Shown here one piece after another: positions 37,019-48,256 of a stretch of 64,000 bases of DNA. The translations under genes and the position numbers were made by a program. Every line of letters begins with the position of its first letter. Within the stretch, counting starts at the first letter, position 1. The DNA comes from Strix aluco (taxonomy: Eukaryota > Chordata > Aves > Strigiformes > Strigidae): contig NC_133935.1 of the NCBI RefSeq assembly GCF_031877795.1, positions 50,057,330 to 50,121,329 on the forward strand. Reading direction: 5' to 3'. The notes below the pieces were generated by a model, which was given only the letters and a program-made list of their open reading frames with translations, did not search any database and was not told the DNA's origin.

Positions 37019-37158
37019 CCCCGTGCTCCAGCAGTATTACAGCAGTCGTGTCTCCTGCATTTGTACAGAGCCATGCAGAGGTCACGGACTTTGCAATCTG
37101 GGAAGAGGAGACCGCTTACTCCTGCCTCAACAACAGCCGTGATGATGTGAAGATACAC
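37019..37158 (-). pseudogene. IRAK3: IRAK3 exon 1 candidate (death-domain start)
   Basis: Read on the minus strand, an ATG at 37,158 opens a frame containing GLLFPDCKVRDLCMALYKC. I compare this with the human start of the death domain, which has LLF, then ELC, then VL and C at similar spacing. A GT donor follows at 37,018-37,017, giving about 140 nt, close to the human coding exon 1. The resemblance is short and the region is not strongly CpG-rich, so this is tentative. If right, the IRAK3 start lay about 2.8 kb from the TMBIM4 start, divergently. Confidence 0.3.
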
Positions 37159-37159
37159 A

Positions 37160-39580
37160 GACGTATATCAAAGCGATGCTGAGAGGGCTCACTCCGGGAA
37201 CACTGCTCAAAGCTGCAGCAAATGAAGGGGCTCTGGCACAATGATTTAAAAACAAACCTCTGGAAAGAAGCAGAATCCTGGCAATACTCCAAGTACCTTT
37301 CCCAAGTACCTCTGAGCGCCAGATGGACTTTTTCCAGCAAAGCCACCGATTATGTATAGTGCAGACAAAAGGCACAGAGGAGTCCATGGTCCTTAACCAG
37401 GGCTCTAGTGAGAGCGAGTTTCCTTTCCCCATACCGGAGTCCAAACCAGAACCTGGAGAACAGAAAGCTCTTTCACCCCTGCACGCACGCACGCAGAGTG
37501 GAAGCGTCTAGCCAGTCCTAAGCAAGTCACTGTGGGACTGCAGCAGTTTCAAATAAAAATAGTGTGATGGAGGTATGTTTATGGAAACATCAAATACAGA
37601 AAAGAAAGGCAACGTAAAACATACTTTGCTTTTTATAAGGCATATTTAGCATTTTATAAGGTATACTTTCCCAAGCGAGGAATTGAAAATTGCAAAGACA
37701 TTGAAAGCACTCAGCCAGGCTCTGTGTTATTAAATCTTGGTTCAGTACAGTCACTCCAAAGCACTGCTCACTGCACAGTGCATTCTGTGTACGCCTGCCA
37801 CAGAAAAAGATCTTAAGACAAGAATGATGCTCTCTTTTGGCAGGAAAATCACAGGCTGTATCAGTATTGCAGATGTAAATAATTTTTCCATTCCCATCTG
37901 CCGCAACCCTGGCACATTGTTCTCCTGAGTAGCATCATTGAATCATTTGCTGCTTTGTCTCCTGCCTTGCTGAATAAACCCATTACTGCTTCTTGGTGGC
38001 TTACATCAGACCAACATTTTCCACACAGGCCGTGGGTGTGCAAAAGTGCAAAGGTGCACATGCCCGTTTCCTGCAATCTCCTATCTCCCAGCCTATGCCT
38101 AAACCCCAGGCTAACTACTCCACAGCTTTACCCCGATTACTCTTTAAAAGTTCTCAACTTTTCACCCTGAATCTTCCTTACTGCAGTTTAAGCCATACTA
38201 CCTCTTATGTGATACCTTCTCCACAGCTGGAGAACTGCAATAGCCTTTTATAAAGTATTTGAAGACTACTATTAATGTCTCTCCTTCAATCATCTCTAGG
38301 CTCAAACTGTTTGCAGGAGTCAATTCTGTGGCACTGCTCTGACTGTTTCTCACACAGAAGTGAGGCTGTCTCTAAGAGGCATTTTAAACAAAATTGCACT
38401 GTAGGTATTAGGAGAAGGCAACAACAGATAATTGTCCAGAACTCTAAATGCTGCTTCTGGGAGAACATCAGGGTTGTTATTCTGCAGAGACACACGCAAG
38501 AAAGCAGACAGTGTAATTATTTCAAAATAGTTACTATTCAGCAATGCAAACAATGCATAAATCTCCAAATTCGGGCTTAAAGATGAAAGATCCTGCTCTG
38601 CAGCAACTAAAAATGCAAAATGACATCAGGAAAACCATAAATACTTCCCAGAATTTAATCATGTTCGTAATTTTTTTATCTGCAACTGAAATGTAATCTT
38701 AAGTCAACTCAGTAGAACTTTGCTCAAAATTATTTCATCACAGAATCATTAAATTTATTTACTTCTCCCTTGAGAATCTGAATACAGTAGAGGCCACTAT
38801 TTTCCAAGTTTTAAAACCATTTTTAGTCTAATCTATTACATATATTTCTAAAGTGTCTATCACTTCACTTTCTTGGCATGCGTTAGATAATATTCACAAG
38901 TTAAAGAGCGCCCCATCCCACATCCCAAAATCTTAGCTTTTGTGGATTCCTAAATGTAAGCTAGCACCTTAGGTAACTTGGGGGGGGGGGGGGGTGGGGT
39001 GGGAATTCCACAAGTACAAAGTCTGACTGTACAAAGTGCTACATGACATGTGAGAAATGTTAAACATCTTTGTGTTATATTGAATTAAACTGTTTACCTT
39101 TAAGGTTAGGACACAAAACTAGGAGAAAGCCTTAATAAAATTCTAGTTTGCATTAAAGATTTATAGAAGTGAAACTCGTCTCTACTGGGATATACACTGA
39201 CAGACAGCATTAATACCCAAAGCCTCTTTTATCAGTTGTTGCTGAACACAGCTACATGTTTGTAGGTGCAGACAGCCCCAGCCTGCTGGAGAATTCTTTC
39301 CGCATAACAGCTAGAGGTGAATCAAAGGTGAAAACCAGTAAAAGGGCTAATTTTTCAGTCACTGGAACTCCCTTTCCAGTCCTTTCAGACCTAAAATAGA
39401 CACAGGAAATGGTGTTTAAGATAAAACACAAACACAAAGCTTCCTCAAGCCATTGTGCATCACACGCAGGGCAGGCCTGGGCGGGTAAATGTCAGCACAC
39501 TGAAGAGATCTTCATAAGAAACCCAATCCCACTACACCCCTGCAAATCCCGCATGGACAAGCTAAAGGACGCGGGTGTCT
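37160..39580. other. Interval between IRAK3 remnants and TMBIM4
   Basis: No exon was recognised on either strand. The stretch is mostly AT-rich and includes a 15-G run at 38,980. A candidate WSDVSHQE peptide on the minus strand near 38,000 was considered as death-domain sequence and rejected. Confidence 0.5.
38980..39003 (+). other. G-run with G-quadruplex potential
   Basis: Fifteen consecutive G (38,980-38,994) are followed by T, GGGG, T and GGG. Four or more G-tracts with single-base loops fit the pattern for a G-quadruplex on the plus strand. It lies about 1 kb upstream of the TMBIM4 start and could equally be a simple unstable homopolymer. Confidence 0.8.
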
Positions 39581-40130
39581 CTTCCCTCGCAAGGTCACTT
39601 CCCGCTCAGGCACACCGCGTCGAGTCGCCACCCCCGGTACCCGTCAGGCCGCAGCCGTTGGCACCGCCACCCGCGGCGGCCGCCACCGCTCTCCTCAGCC
39701 CTGCCTCGCTCCCGCTGCGGCCTCTGCCCGCCCTGCAGGGACAGCGAGGGGGGAGGACAGCGCGGCGGGGCCGGCGGGCCCGGCAGCGCACGGCACGGCC
39801 TGTTCCAGCCCGGTGCTCCTGAGAGCCCCCGCCGCCCACCGCAGCACCCCGGGAAGGCGGGCAGCTGCGATCGACGAGCTCGGCCGCTCGACAGAGGGCC
39901 CTGCTCGGCGGTGCGGAGTGCGACTGTCTCTCCCGGAAGCGGGGCCGTTGTCGCCGTTGCTGGGGGGGGGGGGAGGAGGCGGAGGCGGCGATGGCGGCGG
40001 CGGAGCAGCTCTACCCGCGGAGCTCCATCGAAGATGACTTCAACTATGGCAGCAACGTGGCCTCGGCCAGCGTCCACATCCGCATGGGTAGGGACTGGGG
40101 ATGAGTAAAACTGCCACACACACCCCTTCC
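39580..40130 (+). promoter_or_regulatory. TMBIM4: CpG-island promoter and 5' UTR of TMBIM4
   Basis: The DNA changes abruptly from AT-rich to very GC-rich with dense CpG (for example CCGCGGCGGCC near 39,670 and CGGCGGGGCC near 39,760), and reverts soon after the first coding exon. There is no TATA box. A GGAAGCGGGG block and a 12-G run (39,962-39,973) directly precede the start codon. Long open frames on both strands here are a by-product of high GC. The exact transcription start cannot be read. Confidence 0.85.
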
Positions 40131-43100
40131 CCCGAGTCCTCCTCCACCTCAGGCCCCCCCAGCCCTTGCGGAGAGGCCCCAGCTGCCTCCCCTTGCTGAA
40201 CGGTCAAAAGGGGTGTCGTACCCCACTGCTCCCAACAAGCTCCTCTCTGTTAACTCCAGCGACTGGGGCGTTTAGCTGAATTCAGCTTCTGCGCAATATT
40301 TCAACCTTCTGGGTAAAGTGGGGAGCCAGGGCATTATTTAGTCCAGGTTAAGCATCAAGGGTAAGGGAAAGATCAGTGGCTGGCAAAAGATTTTAGTGTA
40401 TAGTGGTAGGTCTTTTTATCAGAGGGATGAAACCCATATAGATTCAGACTTGATTTTCCCTGGAGTGATGCATTTTGGAGCCCAAACATGATACGTGAGA
40501 TGCATAAATGCTGTAATTGGTGCCCATAATTATGGTAGTTTAACCAGGAGACAGAGGTTTGTATTTCTTCTGTGAGGTGCTAAAATGTTTTCTCTCCCAC
40601 TGAAGCGTTTGTGTGCTATAAGGTCGTATTAGCGGCCATGAAATAGTGCTTTGCTGTTAATATGCAGGTCTCAAATGCGTTGAATACTCTTGTAGAAGGT
40701 GTCTCATCAGTAATCCTTGCTGAAATAGTGTTATTGGATTCATCTTGGAATAAAAACAGCTGTGTGCTATGCATTTTTTATTAGATATTTCTGATAAGCA
40801 GGAGATCTCTTCCCATCAAAATACAGTTTTATCTTGTTTGGAAAATAAAGGATGCCATAGGAAATATGAGAGAGGTATTCCATTAGCAAGATTGCTGATG
40901 CATTTAATAATGTGGGGAGAAGGCTGTGCTAGCTAGCAGACTACTTCTAGGTTTGTTAAGTTTATGACAACAAAGTAGGCCTCAGTCCCTCATGGTTTAC
41001 AAGTATATTTAACTTCACCTGCTGCAAGCAGGTGGTTCAGCTTCTCGTAGTATGTGCTCTTAAACTTGTTTAGGCTGTGCTATTAAAGATTGAATTGATT
41101 CTTCCTGTAAGCTTATTCTTCCTTTCAGAGCATTTTGCTTAATGGACTTGGTCTCTTTCCACTAAGAACAGAGAATATCTGTATGATATATCTGTATGTC
41201 TTGAACCACTCTCCACTCTTTGTAATTCTAGACTTATGAAGCCTGTTAGCTTAATTCTGGAATTTTTTTTCATAGCAGTCTGTAGATACCCATTCAGTAC
41301 AATGCAAGTTACAAATGATGATAAACAATATTTAACATGACAGAAGGTCAATCAAATAAGTGTTACTGTAAAAGTTTTTCCTTTTTAAGCTTTTGTAGCT
41401 GTTTGTCTTCCACAGAACTTCCAAGTTAATCTTTCTTCATTTAGGTCCATTAGATATCAGTAACATGATGGAGAAGGTATACTGTTTGTAATTTCTTGGT
41501 GAGATTAGGTGTATGTTGTTTTTAAAATAGTCTAAAATAAACTAATTACAAATGTTTTTTTGTATTTCTTTTGTCATTGTTGTTGTTTAAATAATGAAGT
41601 CCAGGAATAAATATAATTTTGCTGAAATACTGTTTCAATTTCTTAAGGAAAAATGGCTTCTTACCACTTTGCTGTGTGCTTTTTCACTGAATAGCTTCTA
41701 ATGGTCCTTATCAAATAGAAAACTTGTATCTGATTTACTGTTGAACAGTATAACTCAAAAGTGATTTCATTTTTATTTTCCTTATTCTAGCTTTTCTACG
41801 GAAAGTCTACAGCATTCTTTCCATTCAAGTTCTTTTGACCACAGTCACGTCTGCAATTTTTCTGTACTCTAGTGGAGTGCAGGCATTTGTTCATGAAAGG
41901 TAAATAGTAAAATGAAATTGAGCTGTTTATTGTATGTTAAGTATAGTTTATGTAGTTTGCTGCTCTGGAACACTTCAGTATTCCTAATCATTTTTATACC
42001 CTGTGTTTTGATTCTGTAATTCTGTAAGAAATCTTGTAACCTGATTAGGAAATAACTTCTCTGACATTTTTCTCCTTGGTTTGTTATTAAAATTTGTTTT
42101 TTACTATTATCATTAGAGTTTATCTTAATCAATACTTTATTAATAGTGCTTGTTTTAATATTTATGCTATGAAAAGCTATACAATAGCTGCAGAACATCT
42201 CAATTATTGATGTTTCTTGTTTTGGTCAAGTATCTACTTTTAAAATCTATTTGAAATGCTGTTGTTTATAGGTACCAGTTCCAAAAAGCTGAATCATTTG
42301 GTGCAGTTAGTGCCTGTGTTTGTTGCATTCAGGTGCTTATAAAAAACGGGTCCCTGAACATGGAGTTCTTAATAGGCAAAATATTACATGTACTTTAATA
42401 CTGTGAGTTTAGTACAGATGGATTTTCCTCTTCATACGGGTTCATCTCCAGGTGATGGATTCCTGGGCAATCTTTAGCTTCAGTATGAAAAAATCATCTT
42501 TACTTGTGACTGTGCTATTTTTAACTGATTATCTGTGGTGGTATTGTTTAGACCAGTTTTATTGTAAAACTTGCCTAACATTTACTTGGATATACAGAGC
42601 AGTATCTTTATTTAGGTGATCACTTAAAAAGTTGGTTTTATATAAACTGATTTTTAGTCTTCCAGATATTTTCATTTTGATGACATTTTTGTATGGAACT
42701 TTACAGGCCTGCCTTGCTTTTGATATCTGGGTTTGTATCTTTGGCTATAATTGTGGCACTGACCCTCTACAGACACCAGCATCCTGTTAATTTATACCTG
42801 CTTTTTGGATTTGTAAGTATTTATATAAAAATTCAATTTTAATAGTCCCTAGAATATCTTTCATTGTGATGAACTCCTTGAAGCAAACTAGTGGTGGTAA
42901 TTTGTTTTTCTTGTATTCTTTGAAGGATACCTTATATGTTTATGAAGGCCTGAGTTATCTTTTGGAGATTCTGTCTGCAGGTTGTTCCTAGATAGCCTCT
43001 ATGTCAGGCTTCTTCCAGCATCTTTTTAGGAAGAGTGTTAGAACTTGGAATCAGATTGAGCAAACTTTTTTTTTCCTGTGTATGTATATAAATGTATCTG

Positions 43101-46100
43101 TTTGCTCTCATTGTTGATGTCAGTGATTTTGCTATGAAACTGCTCAGTAGGAAAGGAGGAGGCATGTTTAATGGATGACCTCCAGAAGACATCCGAAAGC
43201 AACAAGCCATATGTGTTTATTTCTTTAATTGTGGTCTTTTTGATGCTAAATTCTGAGCATGTTTCAAGCACTGGCAGGTCAATTAGAGCTGTCCTCAAAT
43301 TTCAGTTTCCTGCCTGTTGCTGCAAATTTGTAGATATGGGCTAACTGTTACTCTTAGATATTTTGGATTATGTAGCAAATCAGTATTCTGGAAAGAAGTC
43401 ACAGTAGCACAATTAGAATTTGATGCTTTACGAGTTGCCTAAATTGTATTTGTGATACAACAGGAAGACAGCTTTGCTGTGTAAGTAAATAGACTTTTTA
43501 AATGGTAACACAGTTATGTGCTTCCTGACTTCTGAAGTCTTGCAGGAGAGTAAAATGTTTAAAAACTTTCAACAAGTGCAGCTGTAACAAGGAGTGATGT
43601 AATAGTTTGGCTAAATGCGGTGTGGGAGTTTGTGGTATGACAGTTTATTACATTGTGTAGGAATAGAAGGATTCAATCTGTGTGTGATAAATTGATTTAA
43701 ACAGAGTCTGGGTTAAATGTTTTGTATTTCTGACCTCTTGGTTCGTGACATAGAGACTTTTCTCATATTTTGTTGTAATGAAACTTAATTTGAAATTATC
43801 TTTTGGAAAAACTCAGAGCCCATACTAGCCTTCAGCCCAGACATTAATAAAATGTTTGATTTTAAGTTAGCTGTTTTAAAACAAGGACAAGTGGGAAAAG
43901 GAAGTTGATGCAGACACTTAGCTGTCTAACAAGGTATTAAGAGTGTATTAATTTTATAGTCTTTGTTTGTAAAGAAGTGTGATAAGAATGCTGTGTGCTT
44001 TGAGTAGAAAACCTAAATGGCATTTTTCTATAGCGGCTGTGTCTCATTAATTTTCAGTTTATATTGTATTCTTTTTATGTAACACGACAACTTCCAGCAC
44101 AGTAAAACAGTATGATTGCTATTTTCTTGTTGAAAACTAAACATGTTTCCATATACAAAGATTTAACAAGAGAGCTAATGTAACGCATGCTGGGATTACG
44201 TAGCAGAATGGGACTCATTGCATGTGAAGTCTCCGTGTACACGTTTTGTGGGTGGTTTTTTTATCTTTATAATTTTTTCTTTTTACTTTTTGTAGACCTT
44301 ACTGGAAGCACTGACAGTTGCTATTACAGGTAAATGGTAACCATCCTATTGTCTGATTCTATAAAGAAACTGGAAAAGGAATCTAATATGTTGTATTAAT
44401 TGCCGTCTTAGATTCCTAGATGTGACTAAAATGATAGTAAATCCTGTTTGAAAATTTTAATGACAGTGGTAGGAGTTTAGCAAAACACAGGGAATCAAGG
44501 GAGAAAAATGGATTCTGATTCAAACTGCAACTGTACAAACCAGAAGTGAGTTGTGCCATCTGTTCTTTCGGTGCAGCTAGCAATGTTCGTTCCTATAAGG
44601 TAGCTCTCAGCAGAGCTGATCTGCAAGTGAAATATCCTTATCTTCCCCCTCAGTTTCCTCCAAGAGAATTTGAGTTTGGAGAGTTCTGTACTTCGTTGTC
44701 AGTGTTGAGATGGGGCGGTGTGCGGACAAGTCATGGCATCACCTCACACTATAGCTTCCAGTATAAGATGAAACCTCTTCATTGTGGCTTATGATCTGCA
44801 AAAAAAACCCACCCTTGTTTGGGGAAAGGAAAGATTAAGGAGGAAGGAGGGAAGAAAAAGGTTCCACTTATTTCTCTTATCTTTCCCCTCCTATCCCCTA
44901 ATCAGAACTTTATGAGGCTTTACAGAGGACTGACTGTTTTTTCCCTTGTTTCAGTATCATGAAAAATTCAGGTAGCTTTTTCCTTAAGATCTCACGTATC
45001 TGTGCTTGAAATACTTCTTATTTTCTTCCTTTTATTTTGTTTGTTATTGTGAGTAGGGAAGATCTGTTATTTCCATTTAAGAAGCTACAGCTATAAGATA
45101 ACTGTCAAACTTAGCTAGTGCAAGGGTCAGTAAGTCCTGTGATCATGATTTTGAAGTACAAAGACAAGTTCAGACATAATTTACTTTTTTTGTTCAGAGT
45201 TAAGATTTTTTTTTTTTTCCCGTCTGTGAAATTTTAAACTTCTGCTTCCTCAAAAGAAAACTTAGCAAATACATAGTGTAGTGTACTTTAAAATGACAGT
45301 TCACTTTTTCTGTTTACAGTGACTTTGTATGATGTGTGCATCGTCTTGCAAGCCTTTATTCTTACTAGTGCTGTATTTCTTGGACTGACTGCATATACCT
45401 TGCAGTCAAAGAGAGACTTCAGCAAATTTGGAGCAGGGTATGTTGTTATATTATTGATGATTTTTTTTAATAAATTTTTTTTTGTTAAGATATTTTTTCT
45501 TCTTTTGAAGCAAACTTTGCAGATATAATAAAGAATGCAGGTCAATAGAACCTGCTTCAAGGGAATGGTGAGGCTGTTATTTCTCTTAAATTATTTATGC
45601 AGTTCTACTTTCTTGGTAAGAAGTTCTTTTCTGTGATTCTTATGATTCTTAAAACCATAGTATTACACTAGAAAACTAGTTTACCTGGATTTTTCACTGA
45701 GACAGAAAGCAGCTGCTTCAAATATGTCATAACTTTACCATTTAAAAAATAACTTTTGACAGCTTTATAAAACCGAGTTTTACTGCTGATGAATGAACAG
45801 TTGGCATATAAGAATTATGGATGTTTACTTACTGAATATATTGTGAAGAGGTTTCATGAGAAGGGAAGAGATTTTAAGTAAAATTTAAAAGAAAATACAT
45901 TGTTGCTCACAGTTTAATTTTATTTTTTTCAGCCTCTTTGCTTGTTTGTGGATTTTAATCTTCTCAGGTTTCTTGAGGGTAAGATACCTTGTGTTCAAGG
46001 TTAAAAATTATTCTTTAACATAAATCTTTTACTAACTTCTAGTATAACAAAGTGGTTTTGCACTGTCCAATATAGCTTAATGAAAGAAAATTCGAACCAG

Positions 46101-46760
46101 ATGTTGTAGATCATGCTGGTGATCTTTTAACCTTTCATTTCCATTTCAGATTTTTGTTGGATACTGTTCTTGCTAATGTAAAAGTGGTATTTGTATTGAT
46201 TGACAAAATTTGTCAGTCAAGATCCACTACTTCACTGAGAGAATGGGAGGGAGATTTGGATTTTATTTGTATTTTGGTTTTCTAATTTTTCTGCTCTTGT
46301 TAATATACTGGAGACCAGGGCTTGCTCCCTCTTAAGTTGAGGCAGTTTTACTCAGTTAAAGAGATTGTGTGACTGGGGACTATATGAAATAAGAACATTG
46401 GAGATGTCATCGTAATACTGTATTTATGTGTATATAATAGTAAAAAGACAGTGTGTATCCTTGTTTTAACTGTGGCATATCATTATACAGGAATTTTAAT
46501 ATTAAAAAGAAAATTAAATTTACCATTTTTTTTTATGTTTCATTTGCCTCCAGCTGTTTTTCTACAATGAGACAATAGAGTTGGTGTTTGCTGCTGCAGG
46601 AGCTCTTCTGTTCTGTGGATTTATTATTTATGACACTCATTTGCTGATGCACAAATTATCCCCTGAAGAGTACATACTGGCTGCAATCAATCTCTACTTG
46701 GACATCATCAATCTGTTCTTACACCTGCTGCGTTTACTGGAGGCATTTAATAAAAAATAG
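39991..46760 (+). CDS. TMBIM4: TMBIM4, Golgi/ER BAX-inhibitor-motif protein, 7 exons
   Basis: TMBIM4 (GAAP, Lifeguard 4) is a multi-pass membrane protein of the BAX-inhibitor-1 family; it sits in Golgi and ER, lowers stored calcium and protects from apoptosis. Coding exons are 39991-40087, 41791-41899, 42707-42812, 44296-44329, 45320-45437, 45933-45978 and 46554-46760, all bounded by AG and GT. They sum to 717 nt, giving 238 residues, the human length. The protein starts [20 protein letters not shown]. About seven hydrophobic segments follow from residue 36, including [20 protein letters not shown] and [16 protein letters not shown]. The family's conserved aspartates are Asp197 ([11 protein letters not shown]) and Asp220 (LYLDII). 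The C-terminus is FNKK. Start chosen by CpG island, ACC-free but GC-rich context and family N-terminus. LLPH follows in the same direction about 1.5 kb downstream. Introns hold nothing I recognise. The gene looks intact. Confidence 0.98.
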
Positions 46761-46792
46761 TCAAAGGCGGTGTGTTTGACTACAGCAAATAT

Positions 46793-46798
46793 AATAAA
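46793..46798 (+). terminator. TMBIM4: First poly(A) signal of TMBIM4
   Basis: AATAAA occurs 33 bp after the stop codon, which would give a very short 3' UTR. Further AATAAA hexamers follow at 47,278-47,283 and 47,381-47,386 before the LLPH promoter, so alternative longer 3' ends are possible. Which is used cannot be decided from sequence. Confidence 0.65.
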
Positions 46799-47849
46799 GT
46801 TAAGCGTTTGGATGATCTGCATACTGTGTAGTTCTGTCTTCTAGAGACTGAATCTTTATTACTTTTTCATTCCATGAATATTGATCCCTCCTTAGGAAAA
46901 AAAGGCTTTTTTATGTAGCTAAACTTCTTCTCTAGAATATATATTTTATGTAGTAAACATGCTGCTGTCCTGTCAGTCACTTTTTTAATCACTTAATTTG
47001 CACTTGACGTAATTCACGATTAAAACATTTGCCAACTTCTGATTGCTCCAGAGTAAGCCCCTCTCTGCTATTCTGTAGCTGCTGGAAATGTTTCCTTTGG
47101 GATTGAGTGTGTGTACCGCATAAGGGTAGCCTGAGTTTATCATCATGTGATGTTTTACTAAGCTAAATTTTTTTCTAGTTTTTGTTTGGTAAAATGGAAT
47201 GCTGTTTCTAACAGAGGTACTCTGTTCTTGTTAAGGGCTGTCAGATTATTGTGTAAGCTTGGGAGGGTGTTAAAACAAATAAAGGGAATGTTCTTCTTTT
47301 AAGCATTATTTATTGCCTATCTTTCAATTGGAGATGGATTCTGGCATTTTATCAACTTGTGTATATTAAGGTTAATTGTCAATAAAAATTGGAAAACCTT
47401 TGGTCTGTTCTTGCAGCTGAGACGAGAATTTGAGGGCGCTGAGAATGAACACTGCCAACCCTGGCTGACGGGGGAGTGGCGCCGCGACAGTGGCTGCTTT
47501 CCAGGCTGTTGAAATGCTGGCAGGGTGGGCGGGGTAAAAACAGTTTTGGAAGGCTTTCCTACTTCATATTCAGTGTTGAAGTATTGCTACCCCTCGCCGG
47601 TCATGTCAGTGCGAGGTTAGCAAAGAGGCAGGGCAGTGCTTGGGGAACGTCCCGCCGCAAGCAGCGACACTGTCAGCTCTCCGTGCTGGGACTTGACTGA
47701 GGCTGTTGAAACCCAACTGCGAATTGTTTTGAGCAGCTGTGATGATTTCGCTCTTCCGTCTTAGGGTTTCATTAAGAAATGTGTGGCAGTAGCTACGAAT
47801 AAAACTTCACTTGTTTTCCTAGTATGAAACGTGTTTATTTTTTCATCCA

Positions 47850-48256
47850 TCCCCGCCGCCCTCTCCACGCAGCGGTGGCTGGCCACCGTTTCACGCCAGC
47901 GGCACAAGCAGGCAGCTGGAGGGCGCCGGAGCTCGCCTTCCTTCCGCCGGTGGCGGCCGGGAGCCGGAGCGGCGGCGCGCGCGGTCGGAGAGTTACGGTA
48001 GAACCGGCCGCCCGGCGGGGAGCGGGGAGCTCGCGGGGGGGCGGGGCCTGGCGGGTCGGCCCGCCCCGCGCATGCGCGGGCAGCCAGAGCCGCCCGGTGC
48101 GCGGAGGACGGCGGGGCTCGCGCGCGGCTGGGGTGAGTGGGGGGAGGGGCGCCCCCGGGTCCGCGCGCTGCCCGGCCGAGTTAATGGCGTCTTAACGGCT
48201 CCTCTGCCCTGCGCTTGCTTCGCCCTCACTGTTTCCCTCTTCCCTCCCCCTAGGAG
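47850..48256 (+). promoter_or_regulatory. LLPH: CpG-island promoter and 5' UTR exon of LLPH
   Basis: A sharp rise in GC and CpG begins near 47,850 and runs into the first coding exon. A non-coding first exon probably ends at 48,132 (CTGGG|gtgagt), and the next exon starts at 48,254 after CCCCCTAG, three bases before the start codon. GGGGCGGGGCC near 48,040 is an Sp1-type box and GCGCATGCGC near 48,068 is an NRF1-like palindrome. There is no TATA box. This suits a housekeeping gene. Confidence 0.8.

Larger units (their letters stand above)
21830..37158 (-). pseudogene. IRAK3: IRAK3 (IRAK-M) unitary pseudogene
   Basis: IRAK3 is a death-domain pseudokinase that binds the Myddosome and restrains Toll/IL-1 receptor signalling, mainly in macrophages. 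Exon remnants in the correct order on the minus strand match the family: a tentative death domain at 37.1 and 32.7 kb, the linker exon at 30.4 kb, and kinase-like exons at 28.7, 26.7, 24.5, 22.6, 22.2 and 22.0 kb. Splice phase fits across exon 3/4 (1 + 2 nt) and exon 6/7 (2 + 1 nt). The frame is broken by TAA at 30,386-30,388, a 5-nt deletion near 24,535, TGA at 22,648-22,650, a 2-nt deletion near 22,520, and shifts in exons 2 and 9. It lies head-to-head with TMBIM4 at the place where IRAK3 sits in human. With introns present and synteny kept, this is a decayed original gene, not a retrocopy. Exons 1, 2 and 5 and the C-terminus are the weakest parts. Confidence 0.88.

Noticed and set aside
37861-38076. 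Minus-strand WSDVSHQE peptide resembling WLDVRHIE of the IRAK3 death domain
   Set aside because: It lies upstream of the exon 1 candidate, so it would be in the wrong order for exon 2, lacks an acceptor, and the rest of the frame does not match.
39409-40119. Several long overlapping open frames on both strands around the TMBIM4 start (up to 177 codons)
   Set aside because: They lie in a CpG island where stop codons are scarce, overlap each other on opposite strands and have low-complexity Arg/Pro/Gly/Ala content. Only the short TMBIM4 first exon is supported by homology and a splice donor.
47476-48229. Open frames in the LLPH CpG island
   Set aside because: They are GC-driven, with no family resemblance, and are inconsistent with the LLPH non-coding first exon.
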